Assembly (NCBI GenBank): GCA_001898625.1
Contig: MKUP01000033.1
Coordinates: 668,988-732,987 of the forward strand
Source of the DNA: Burkholderiales bacterium 67-32
GTDB taxonomy: Bacteria; Pseudomonadota; Gammaproteobacteria; Burkholderiales; Burkholderiaceae_B
Direction: 5' to 3'
Length of the DNA stretch: 64,000 bases
Notes under the pieces: model-generated
Database searches by the model: none
Told to the model about the DNA's origin: nothing
What the model saw: only the letters and a program-made list of their open reading frames with translations
Program-made: the position numbers and the translations under genes
Shown here: positions 44,160 to 52,156 of the stretch, piece by piece
How the letters are laid out: each line of letters begins with the position of its first letter
Numbering within the stretch: position 1 is the first letter of the stretch

Positions 44160-45071
44160 CTAGACGGCCACCACCGGATGGCGCAGCGTGCCGATCTTCT
44201 CGACGTGGGCCTCGACCACGTCGCCCGGCCACAGCCATTCCTGCGGATTGCGGCCGGCGCCCACGCCCTCGGGCGTGCCGGAGGCGATGATGTCGCCCGC
44301 TTCCATGGTCATGGCCGCGCTGATGTCGGCGATCAGGTGCGGCACCTTGAACAGCATGTGGCGCGTGTTGGAGCTCTGCTTGGTCACGCCGTTGACGGTC
44401 AACGACAGGTCCAGGACGTGCGGATCGGGGATCTCGTCGGCCGTGACGATGCAGGGGCCGAAGGGGCCGTAGGTATCCTGGCCCTTGGAATAGATCCACT
44501 GGCCGGCGCGGCGGCAGTCGCGCGCGCTGACGTCGATCATCACGCTGTAGCCGAACACGTAGTCCAGCGCATCGGCCTCGGCCACGCGGTGCGTGCGGCG
44601 GCCCATGACCACGGCCAGCTCCACTTCCCAGTCCAGTTGCTGGGTGATCTGCGCGTTGTGCTCGATGGCTTCGCCGGGGCCGATCACGCTGGTGGGCGGC
44701 TTCGAGAAGATCACGGGCTTGGTGGGCAGGTCCTTGGATGTATCCAGCGTGCGGCTGGATTCTTCCACGTGCTCGACGTAGTTCAGGCCGATGCCGAAGA
44801 TGTTCTTGCGCGGACGCGGGATGGGCGCCAGCAGGCGCGCGTTCCCGGCCGGGATCGCCGTGCCCACCGGCCACTTGCCTTCGTGGGCCTTCAAGAGCTC
44901 GGTGGCCGACCGCACCGCGTCCGGACCGAGGTCGATGAAGGCCAGCATGTCGTCGGGCAGCGGCACGCCGGCCACGGCCCCCAGGCGGGCCAGGTCCACC
45001 ACACGGTCGCCCACCACCGCCCCCAGGCGGGCTTGCTCGGCAACGGTGGTGCGGTAGGTCACAAGACGCAT
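44160..45071 (-). CDS. Fumarylacetoacetate hydrolase-family enzyme (probable fumaryl/maleylpyruvate hydrolase)
   Basis: 303 residues from ATG 45071 (GGAGAACAGAA ahead). FAH fold: IFGIGLNYVEHVEESS, KPVIFSKPPTSVIGPGEAIE, HNAQITQQLDWEVELAVVMG (metal Glu residues), YVFGYSVMIDVSARDCRR, GDIIASGTPEGVGAGRNPQE. Directly after a gentisate-dioxygenase-like gene, it most likely hydrolyses the ring-cleavage product maleyl- or fumarylpyruvate. No maleylpyruvate isomerase is visible, which favours direct maleylpyruvate hydrolysis. Confidence 0.9.
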   Translation of the reverse strand: MRLVTYRTTVAEQARLGAVVGDRVVDLARLGAVAGVPLPDDMLAFIDLGPDAVRSATELLKAHEGKWPVGTAIPAGNARLLAPIPRPRKNIFGIGLNYVEHVEESSRTLDTSKDLPTKPVIFSKPPTSVIGPGEAIEHNAQITQQLDWEVELAVVMGRRTHRVAEADALDYVFGYSVMIDVSARDCRRAGQWIYSKGQDTYGPFGPCIVTADEIPDPHVLDLSLTVNGVTKQSSNTRHMLFKVPHLIADISAAMTMEAGDIIASGTPEGVGAGRNPQEWLWPGDVVEAHVEKIGTLRHPVVAV

Positions 45072-45160
45072 TTCTGTTCTCCATAGGGTCGCGCGAGGCG
45101 ACAAGAATCCCGCCGCGGGCCGGACCCGCGGTGTATGACAAGCATCGAATCAGGTGTGGA

Positions 45161-46282
45161 CTAGCCGATCAGCGGTTGGTGGCCATCGTTTTCCGCCAGC
45201 GCTTCTTCGCGGTAAAGCTTGAGCGCATGCATGACCGGCAGGTCGTTGAAGCAGAACAGGCAGGCGTCGTCGCGGTCGGACGCGTTGGCATGTTCGTGGA
45301 AGGCCCAGGACGGCACGCAGAAGATGTCGCGCTCCTGCCAGTCGTAGCGGCGGCCGTTGATGATGGAGTAGCCCTTGCCCTTGGCCACCTGGTAGAGGAA
45401 GCTGCCCGTGTGCCGGTGGGCCTTGGTTTTTTCGCCGGGCCGCAGCATCTGCATGCTGGCGCCCATGGTCGCCATGACCGGACCGCCGGTGGCGGGGTTG
45501 GTGTAGTTCATCAGCACGCCGTCGTACGGGCTGCCGTCGGTGGTCGCGGCGTAGCGCCGCAGGGCTTCGTAGGTGGGTTCCCACTCGTACTTGAACAGCG
45601 GCGAATACGGCTTGTTCCAGGTCTCGCCGTAGGGACGCAGCGCGACCCCGCCCCAGGCCGCGGTGGAATCGTCCACCGGGTGGGTCACGGCCTGGTTCAG
45701 GTCCGGATGCACGGCGTAGAAGCCGGCTTCCAGCGCATTGACCAGCGGGATGTCCAGGCCGTCCTGCCAGATGCAAGGCGTGCCGTCCCCGCTCACGCCA
45801 TGTTCGTGCCAGGTGCCGTTGGGCGTCAGCACGAAGTCGTTCGCGCCCAGGGTCATCTTGTGGCCGTCGACGATGGTGTAGGCGCCGCGCCCTTCCATGA
45901 TGAAGCGCAGCGCGCTGGAGGAATGGCAGTGGGCCGAGGCGACCTCGCCCGGATGCATGACCTGCAGGCCCGAGTACAGCCAGCCCACGGCCGCCGACAC
46001 TTCGCGCCGGCCGGGGTTGTTCAGGTAGACGACGCGGCGGCCGGCCTGCTCCGGCGTGACCAGCTCCACCGAGCGCAGCACGTGCTCGCGCAGGTCGCGG
46101 TAGCGCCAGACCACCGGCACCGATTCGGACTTCGGCTGCCACGGCTCGATCTTGTTGGCCACGGTCCAGAGCGCGCCGGTCTCGTGCCTGGCCAGTTCCT
46201 CGTAGTAGGCCACCAGCTCCGGGGTGTCGCCCACGTTGGCCCTGCCGATCACCTCTTCCCGATACGCATCGTGTCGCGCCAT
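45161..46282 (-). CDS. Gentisate 1,2-dioxygenase-like bicupin
   Basis: 373 residues from ATG 46282, with GGAG six bases ahead; a GTG at 46294 is in frame but overlaps that site. Two cupin domains: first with metal His pair ASAHCHSSSALRFIMEG and distal LTPNGTWHEHG; second with KTKAHRHTGSFLYQVAKGKG and CVPSWAFHEHANAS. Family: gentisate/1-hydroxy-2-naphthoate/salicylate dioxygenases that cleave the ring next to a carboxylate. First gene of the nine-gene minus-strand operon ending at 37637. Confidence 0.92.
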   Translation of the reverse strand: MARHDAYREEVIGRANVGDTPELVAYYEELARHETGALWTVANKIEPWQPKSESVPVVWRYRDLREHVLRSVELVTPEQAGRRVVYLNNPGRREVSAAVGWLYSGLQVMHPGEVASAHCHSSSALRFIMEGRGAYTIVDGHKMTLGANDFVLTPNGTWHEHGVSGDGTPCIWQDGLDIPLVNALEAGFYAVHPDLNQAVTHPVDDSTAAWGGVALRPYGETWNKPYSPLFKYEWEPTYEALRRYAATTDGSPYDGVLMNYTNPATGGPVMATMGASMQMLRPGEKTKAHRHTGSFLYQVAKGKGYSIINGRRYDWQERDIFCVPSWAFHEHANASDRDDACLFCFNDLPVMHALKLYREEALAENDGHQPLIG

Positions 46283-46299
46283 GCCGGACTCCACTTTTT

Positions 46300-46313
46300 A
46301 TAAAAGATTTTAT
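46300..46313. promoter_or_regulatory. AT-rich inverted repeat upstream of gentisate operon
   Basis: ATAAAA (46300-46305) and TTTTAT (46308-46313) form a perfect dyad with a GA centre, in a 50-bp AT-rich island 18 bp upstream of the dioxygenase start. Position over the probable promoter suits repression by the operon's own GntR protein (37637-38428). The remaining 46314-46489 up to the divergent sulfatase shows no further clear element. Confidence 0.42.
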
Positions 46314-46489
46314 CTTTTCGAAATAATAGATCGCGATCCGCCGCCACCACAACCGGACCCTACCTATCGTTTACCCGGAAACAAACCCCGAATCCGCAAA
46401 ATGTCCAGGGCCGGACAGGCGTGGCCCGATTCGGATTGCCGCCCCCATGACGCATCTCTACATTGCGCTGACGAAACCGCGGACGCCCC

Positions 46490-48082
46490 ATGCGACAGCC
46501 CAACATCCTGCTCATCATGACGGACCAGCACCGGGCCGACCACCTCGGGTGCTACGGCAACCGGCAGGTCCGCACGCCCCACATCGACGGCATCGCCTCG
46601 AGAGGGACGGTGTTCGACCGCTTCTACGTCGCCTCGCCGATCTGCATGCCCAACCGCAGCACCCTGATGACCGGCCGCATGCCATCGCTGCACGGTGTCC
46701 GGCACAACGGCATCCCGCTGCGCCTGGACGACACGACCTTCGCCACCCTGCTGGGCGCGCGCGGCTACCGCACGGCGCTGATCGGCAAGAGCCACTTGCA
46801 GAACATGCAGGACATCCCGCCGCTGGTCCAGCGCGCGCCGCGCGACGGCCGGACCGTGATCGAGGCCTACCCCGACGCCACCGGCGACCGCCGCGACGGC
46901 GCGGCCTACGAACAGGAACTCGCCAGCCGCTGGCGCGACCCGGCGCACCGCATCCGGCTGCCCTACTACGGCTTCGATCACGTCGAACTGTGCATGGAGC
47001 ACGGCGACGAGGCCTTCGGCGACTACCAGCGCTGGCTCGCGCAGCGCCTGCCCGAGGCCGAAGGCCTGCGCGGCCGCCGGCACGCCCAGGCCGACGACCG
47101 CTACGTGGCACCCCAGGCCTGGCGCACGCGCCTGCCGGAAGCGTGCTATCCCAGCCGCTACATCGCCGAGCGCGGCGTCGCCTACCTGGAAGCGCACGCG
47201 GCGCGCGGGGCGGCCCAGCCCTTTTTCCTGAAGTGCTCGTTCCCGGACCCGCACCATCCCTTCACGCCTCCCGGCCGGTACTGGGACATGTACGACCCCC
47301 GGGACATCGCCGTTCCGCCCACCTGTGCCCCGCCGGCGGCCGATGCGCCGCCTCATCTGCGGTGGCTGCACGACGAGCGCACCGGCGGCCGGGCGAACCT
47401 GGACACGCCGCGCGTGGTGGCCGTCACGCCGCGCGAAGCGCAGGAAGCCATCGCGCTGAGCTACGGCATAATCACGCTGGTGGACGACTGCATCGGCCGG
47501 ATCCTGCAGGCGCTGGAAGCCACCGGGCAGGCCCGCGACACCGTCGTGGTCTTCACCAGCGACCACGGCGATTTCATGGGCGACCACGGCCTGCTGTTCA
47601 AGGGCCCGCTGCACTACCAGGGGCTGGTGCGCGTGCCCTTCATCTGGGCCGACCCGCGCCTCCCGGGAGGACGGCGCAGCGCCGCCCTGCACGGCACGCT
47701 GGACCTGGCGCAGACCCTGCTGCACCGCACCGACACCGCGCCTTACCACGACATCCAGGGCATCAGCCTGCTGCCCGCGCTGGACGACCCCGGCTGGCAA
47801 GGACACGATGCTCTTCTGATCGAGGACGAGATCCAGCGCGTGTTCGGCGGCTTCGACAGCCCCGTCCGGCTGCGCACGCTGATCACCCGCCAGTGGCGGC
47901 TGAGCGTCTACCTGGGCGCCGAGTGGGGAGAGCTGTACGACCTCGGGAACGATCCGCACGAACGCGTGAACCTGTGGCACGACCCGCGCCACGCGGATAC
48001 TCGCGCCGGCTTGATGGAAACTCTCGTCCGGAAAATGATGGCCCTGGCCAGCCGCTCGCCCCTGCCCACCCGTATCGCGTAG
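46490..48082 (+). CDS. Sulfatase-family hydrolase (pair 4), cytosolic
   Basis: 530 residues, no signal peptide; NILLIMTDQHRADHLG starts at residue 5 (metal Asp12). Catalytic Cys52 in CMPNR, then TGRMPS, LIGKSHLQNM, LPYYGFDHVELCMEHGDE, PQAWRT, FPDPHHPFTPPGRYWDMY, SDHGDFMGDHG, LLFKGPLHY. The LPYYGFDH..LC.EHGDE stretch is shared with 15253, making these two the closest pair in the window. Followed after 63 bp by its Bug partner. Confidence 0.92.
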   Translation: MRQPNILLIMTDQHRADHLGCYGNRQVRTPHIDGIASRGTVFDRFYVASPICMPNRSTLMTGRMPSLHGVRHNGIPLRLDDTTFATLLGARGYRTALIGKSHLQNMQDIPPLVQRAPRDGRTVIEAYPDATGDRRDGAAYEQELASRWRDPAHRIRLPYYGFDHVELCMEHGDEAFGDYQRWLAQRLPEAEGLRGRRHAQADDRYVAPQAWRTRLPEACYPSRYIAERGVAYLEAHAARGAAQPFFLKCSFPDPHHPFTPPGRYWDMYDPRDIAVPPTCAPPAADAPPHLRWLHDERTGGRANLDTPRVVAVTPREAQEAIALSYGIITLVDDCIGRILQALEATGQARDTVVVFTSDHGDFMGDHGLLFKGPLHYQGLVRVPFIWADPRLPGGRRSAALHGTLDLAQTLLHRTDTAPYHDIQGISLLPALDDPGWQGHDALLIEDEIQRVFGGFDSPVRLRTLITRQWRLSVYLGAEWGELYDLGNDPHERVNLWHDPRHADTRAGLMETLVRKMMALASRSPLPTRIA

Positions 48083-48145
48083 ACCGCTTCGCCGAACGGC
48101 GGACGGTCCCGACAACCCCGTAGGAACCTCACACGGAGATTCATC

Positions 48146-49141
48146 ATGGTCTGGCCCCTTACTTTCCCCCGGCTGGGACGCCTCCTGCTCTGGACATCGA
48201 TCGGCGCCTTCGCGCTGGCCGCGAACGGCAGCCGCGCCCAGGGATGGCCCACCGGCCCCGTCAGCATCATCGTGCCCTCGTCCCCCGGCAGCGGCCCCGA
48301 CGTGCTCGCGCGCAGCCTGGGCGAGCGCCTGGCCGCGGCCACGCAATCAACCATCATCGTCGAGAACAAGCCCGGCGCCAACGGCGTGATCGGTACCGCC
48401 GCCGTGGCCAACGCGCCGCCCAACGGCGCCGCGCTGCTGCTTTACGATCGCCTGACCCTGACGGTCAACCCCGCGCTGCTGGCCAAGCTTCCGTACCACC
48501 CCAAGGATCTCGTCGGCGTCACCGACGTCGCCAGCGTCGATCTGGTCTTCGTCTGCCGCGCGAACGCGCCCTACAAGACCTGGGACGAGATGCTGGCGTT
48601 CGCCCGCAGCAAGGCCGGTGCACTGACGGTGGGCACGGCGGGCATCGGCAGCGTGCATCACCTGAGCCTGGAACTGATCAAGCGGCACTACGGCATCGGC
48701 ATGGTCGACGTCCCCTACCGGGGCATCGCGCCGGCCGTGGCCGGCCTGCTGAGCGGCGAACTCGGCTGTGTCATCACCGGCCAGGAAACCGTGCTCGAAC
48801 ACATCCGTTCAGGCAGGCTGCGGGCGCTGGCCATCGGCGCCGCGCGGCGATCGCCGCTGCTGCCCGACGTTCCCACCCTGCGTGAAGTCGGCGCGCCGGA
48901 CGATCTCCTGATCCCCACCCACTTCACCCTGTTCGTCCATGCCGCCACGCCCCGGGGAACGGTGGAGCGCATGCAGGAGAAAGTGGCCGAGGCCCTGCGC
49001 AACCGCGCGCTCATCGACCGCTTCGCCGAACGCGGGCTGATCGTCGCGCCCAGCAGCCCGGACCAGGTCGCCCAGGCCATGGCCCAAGAGCAGGAACGCT
49101 TCACGAAACTGATACGCGACGCCGGCATCAAGATGGAGTAG
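48146..49141 (+). CDS. Bug-family substrate-binding protein (sulfatase pair 4)
   Basis: 331 residues, signal about 1-32 (NGSRAQ|GWPTGP). Bug motifs: IIVPSSPGSGPDVLARSLGE, IIVENKPGANGVIGTAAVAN, VPYRGIAPAVAGLLSGE, VPTLREVGAPDDLLIP. The SPGSGPD ligand loop is like the VPGSAPD loop at 14259, matching the similarity of the neighbouring sulfatases. Gene order here is sulfatase then Bug, the reverse of pairs 1, 2 and 5. The AraC regulator follows 43 bp downstream. Confidence 0.93.
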   Translation: MVWPLTFPRLGRLLLWTSIGAFALAANGSRAQGWPTGPVSIIVPSSPGSGPDVLARSLGERLAAATQSTIIVENKPGANGVIGTAAVANAPPNGAALLLYDRLTLTVNPALLAKLPYHPKDLVGVTDVASVDLVFVCRANAPYKTWDEMLAFARSKAGALTVGTAGIGSVHHLSLELIKRHYGIGMVDVPYRGIAPAVAGLLSGELGCVITGQETVLEHIRSGRLRALAIGAARRSPLLPDVPTLREVGAPDDLLIPTHFTLFVHAATPRGTVERMQEKVAEALRNRALIDRFAERGLIVAPSSPDQVAQAMAQEQERFTKLIRDAGIKME

Positions 49142-49184
49142 GCTCGAAGGCGAACGGCGCGGCGCCGGCGCAAGGGAGCAATAC

Positions 49185-50186
49185 ATGGCAGGCGGTTTTC
49201 TCGCCCACTCGGAAAACGTGCTCAAGAATCACGTCCTGCTGTCCTCGTCGGACCTGGACGAGGTCCGCTCGGGCGTGGCCGGCGTGCTGAACGAACACCG
49301 GCTGACCCCGCGCGCCAGCCACCTGGACGCGCGCCTGTACGGCGCCGTCACCGCCGGCCTGCAGATGTGCCTGCTGGAATACGGCGGCGCCGTGGCGGTG
49401 GAGACCGCGCCGTCGCGCGACTTCGTGCTGGTCCAGTCGGCGCTGCGCGGCGAAGTCCGCGTCCGGTGCCGGGAAGGACAATGGTCCCTGCGGCCGGGCG
49501 ACACCCTGATCATGCCCTCGAACGTTTCCCTGGAATTGGAGTGGGGAACCTCGACCACGCAGTTGCTGATCAAGATTCCCAAGGCGCTGCTGTACGAAGT
49601 GTATGAACACCTGACCGGCAAACCGGTCGACGATCCGATCGACTTCGCCCGCGAGATCCCGCTGGACACCGTGCCCGCCCAGGGGCTGCGCACGCTGATC
49701 GAGTATTTCTGTTCCCACCTCGCCCCGGCGCATGGCGCGCCGGGCGGCCCGATGGGGCTGAAGATCGCGCAGCAGGCCTTGATCGGGCACCTGCTGAACA
49801 CCCAGGTCCAGAGCTTGCGCGACCGGCCGGCGCCGGATGCCCGCCGGGTCTTGCCGCGCTGCGTGCGGCGCGCCCAGGAATTCATGGAGTCCTGTGTACA
49901 GGAGGTCGTCTCGCTGCAGGACATCGCCAACCATGCCGGGGTCAGCGTGCGCACGCTTTCCCGGGCCTACCAGGACCAGCATGGCGTCAGCCCCATGGCC
50001 GCGCTGCGCGCCATGCGCCTGAACCGGATCCGCGACGAACTCAAGGGCGGCAAGGCGGACAGCGTTTCGGAAGTCGCGTATCGCTGGGGCTATCCGCACC
50101 TGGGCCGCTTCGCGGCGGCCTATCGGGAACGCTTCGGCGAATCCCCCAACGAGACCTTGCGCCGGCAGGCGCGCGCGCAGCCCTGA
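49185..50186 (+). CDS. AraC-family transcriptional regulator (AraC_binding_2 type)
   Basis: 333 residues. N-terminal cupin-like ligand domain (about 30-190; VLVQSALRGEVRVRCREGQW, SLRPGDTLIMPSNVSLELEW) of the kind found in XylS/AndR-like catabolic activators. C-terminal HTH pair (about 225-330): VVSLQDIANHAGVSVRTLSR, VSEVAYRWGYPHLGRFAAAY, RERFGESPNETLRR. It may activate the convergent Rieske operon (50203-54744) or the upstream sulfatase/Bug genes. Confidence 0.92.
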   Translation: MAGGFLAHSENVLKNHVLLSSSDLDEVRSGVAGVLNEHRLTPRASHLDARLYGAVTAGLQMCLLEYGGAVAVETAPSRDFVLVQSALRGEVRVRCREGQWSLRPGDTLIMPSNVSLELEWGTSTTQLLIKIPKALLYEVYEHLTGKPVDDPIDFAREIPLDTVPAQGLRTLIEYFCSHLAPAHGAPGGPMGLKIAQQALIGHLLNTQVQSLRDRPAPDARRVLPRCVRRAQEFMESCVQEVVSLQDIANHAGVSVRTLSRAYQDQHGVSPMAALRAMRLNRIRDELKGGKADSVSEVAYRWGYPHLGRFAAAYRERFGESPNETLRRQARAQP

Positions 50187-50202
50187 CCGGGCCCTCCGGC
50201 CA

Positions 50203-51024
50203 TCACTCCGGCTGGCGCGCGGCCTGGAACCAATAAGCGGGCGACCGCCCCTGGTCGGGACCCAGCACCGCGTAGCCACCGTCCACGGGCAGGTCGGCGC
50301 CGGTCACGAAGCCCGCCGCGCCGGAACACAGGAACAGCACGGCCGCGGCCACGTCCTCTATGTTCCCCACCCGCGCCAGCGGATGGAAGGTGGACGCGAC
50401 GCGATCGGCCAGTTCGCGGTCTCCGGCCACCTGGGCCACCAGGGCCTCGGACCACGTCCAGGCGGGCGTCACCGCATTCACGCGTATGCCCTCGGGCGCC
50501 AGGTTCACCGCCATGCTGCGGGTGACCTGCAGGATGGCGGCCTTGCACGCGGGGTACAGCAGCCGGCCCAACTGGCCGACCTTGCCCGCGACGCTGGACA
50601 GGTTCACGACGGCCGGACGCTCGGTCCGGCGCAGCAGCGGCACCGCGTGCCCGACCAGCAGCGCCCCGCTGACCACGTTCACGTTCAGCGAACGCAGCCA
50701 CTGCTCCCGGGTCGAAGCCAGCCCCGCGTCGTCGTAGATGCAGGCGTTGTTGACCAGGCAGTCGAGCCGGCCGAACTCGCGATCCAGGCTCTCCACCAGC
50801 CGGACCAGGTCGGCATCCTCGGCCAGATTCGTGCGCACGAAGCCGGCCGTCTGGCCGGACCTGGCCTGCGTGCGCAGCCGGGCGGCCAGCGCCTCGCCCG
50901 CCTGGGCGTCGATGTCGGCCACCACCACCGACGCGCCGGCGCGCAGGAACGCCCCGGCGATACCGGCTCCCAGGCTTCTTGCCCCGCCCGTCACCAGGGC
51001 GACCTTGCCATGCAGATCGTTCAT
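50203..51024 (-). CDS. Short-chain dehydrogenase/reductase (probable dihydrodiol dehydrogenase)
   Basis: 273 residues from ATG 51024, preceded by GAGGAAGG; ATG 51042, overlapping the upstream stop as ATGA, is an alternative. NAD site VTGGARSLGAGIAGAF, LVNNACIY, catalytic Ser in VNLSSVAGKVG and YxxxK in LLYPACKAAI. C-terminus TGADLPVDGGYAVLG. In an operon with a two-subunit Rieske dioxygenase it probably rearomatises the cis-dihydrodiol. Last gene of that operon; convergent with the AraC gene. Confidence 0.9.
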   Translation of the reverse strand: MNDLHGKVALVTGGARSLGAGIAGAFLRAGASVVVADIDAQAGEALAARLRTQARSGQTAGFVRTNLAEDADLVRLVESLDREFGRLDCLVNNACIYDDAGLASTREQWLRSLNVNVVSGALLVGHAVPLLRRTERPAVVNLSSVAGKVGQLGRLLYPACKAAILQVTRSMAVNLAPEGIRVNAVTPAWTWSEALVAQVAGDRELADRVASTFHPLARVGNIEDVAAAVLFLCSGAAGFVTGADLPVDGGYAVLGPDQGRSPAYWFQAARQPE

Positions 51025-51038
51025 CGCGCCTTCCTCGT

Positions 51039-51641
51039 TCATGCCTGGGCCAGCCTCTGGATGTCGTCCAGCCGGCACACCTCGGCCAGCAGCCGCAGGT
51101 TGTGCAGGGCGGCCGCGTGCACCGCCTGGCTGGCCGCGCCGCAGGCGTCCTCGACCACCGCCGACCGCCAGCCCAGGTCGGTCGCGTGCCGGACGGTGTG
51201 CTCCACCACCGAATTGGTCGCCACCCCGCCCACGAGCAGCAGCGACGGCCGCATCGCGTCCAGCATCGGCTCCAGGCCGGAGCGGAAGAACGCGTTGATG
51301 CGGTTGTGCGTCACCACCGGCTCGTTCGGCATGGGCGCCAGTTCCTCCAGGAATTCCGCGCCCCAGCTCCCGTCGGCCATGACCGCCTGCGCCACCACCG
51401 TCCTGAAGATGGCGCAGTTCTGCGTCACGTCGGAAAAATCCGGGCGATAGGCGATGCGCACGTGCACCACCGGCCAGCGCCGCCGGCGCCCCAGATCCAG
51501 CAGTCCGCGCGCGCCGCGCACGACGGCCGGCTGCGCGGCGCCGTCGCCGGCCACGCCGAAGGCGAACTTGCCGTCCGGGTGCAGGACTTCGTTCTGGTAG
51601 TGCAGCGCCAGGACGGCGGGGCGCGAGAAATCGAGGGGCAT
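51039..51641 (-). CDS. Isochorismatase-like protein lacking the usual Asp-Lys-Cys triad
   Basis: 200 residues from ATG 51641, one base shared with the beta-subunit stop. Fold signature intact: AVLALHYQNEVLHPDGKFAF, PVVHVRIAYRPDFSD, PNEPVVTHNRINAFFRSGLE, LLVGGVATNSVVEHTVRHAT, DLGWRSAVVEDACGA. By alignment to the intact paralogue at 32373, the catalytic Asp is His14, the Lys is His112 and the Cys is Val145. It may be non-catalytic or use another chemistry. Between the dioxygenase and SDR genes, with tight overlaps on both sides. Confidence 0.85.
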   Translation of the reverse strand: MPLDFSRPAVLALHYQNEVLHPDGKFAFGVAGDGAAQPAVVRGARGLLDLGRRRRWPVVHVRIAYRPDFSDVTQNCAIFRTVVAQAVMADGSWGAEFLEELAPMPNEPVVTHNRINAFFRSGLEPMLDAMRPSLLLVGGVATNSVVEHTVRHATDLGWRSAVVEDACGAASQAVHAAALHNLRLLAEVCRLDDIQRLAQA

Positions 51642-52156
51642 CACAGGAACACCTGGAGGTTCTCGTGGATCGCGTCGCAATTGACCAGGTCCACCCGTTT
51701 CAGCTCGATCCGGAACGACCCGGCCGCGGCGGGATCCTCGCGCAGCGTATGCGTATAGCTGCCGCCGAACGCGCGCGGGTTGTCGGCCCGCCATTCGAGC
51801 ATCTGGAACGACGAACGGACCACGATCGTCCCGGGCCCCGGGTCGGTCACCGACACGTTGCCTATCGTCCTCGTGCCATGCGTGGGCGGCTGCTGCGACC
51901 AGTTCCGGTGGTTGGCCAGCCGGCGCGCGCGCACGTTGCGCAGCAGCGCGTCCTCGTGGAACAGGGAAACCTGAGTCCGGGCGTCCTGTTGGCCGCGCTC
52001 GCGCGGAACCCAGTACATGCCGGTGGGGGTGAACAACCGCAGCCATTCGTCCCAGGCATTGGCGTCGAGCAATCGCGCCTCCAGGAACAGGAACTGCTCG
52101 ACCCGATGCTTGAGCCGGATCGCCTCGTCCATCTCCGCCGCGCCGATCCCGTTCAT
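51641..52156 (-). CDS. Ring-hydroxylating dioxygenase beta (small) subunit
   Basis: 171 residues from ATG 52156, in an ATGA overlap with the alpha subunit; longer in-frame reading is inside alpha. NTF2-like fold typical of beta subunits: RVEQFLFLEARLLDANAWDE, WLRLFTPTGMYWVPRERGQQ, SLFHEDALLRNVRARRLAN, NVSVTDPGPGTIVVRSSFQM, RIELKRVDLVNCD. Structural partner of alpha in an alpha3beta3 oxygenase. Confidence 0.92.
   Translation of the reverse strand: MNGIGAAEMDEAIRLKHRVEQFLFLEARLLDANAWDEWLRLFTPTGMYWVPRERGQQDARTQVSLFHEDALLRNVRARRLANHRNWSQQPPTHGTRTIGNVSVTDPGPGTIVVRSSFQMLEWRADNPRAFGGSYTHTLREDPAAAGSFRIELKRVDLVNCDAIHENLQVFL

Noticed and set aside
46283..46294. GTG start for the gentisate dioxygenase at 46294
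   Set aside because: It would place the GGAG ribosome-binding site of the ATG at 46282 inside the coding region.
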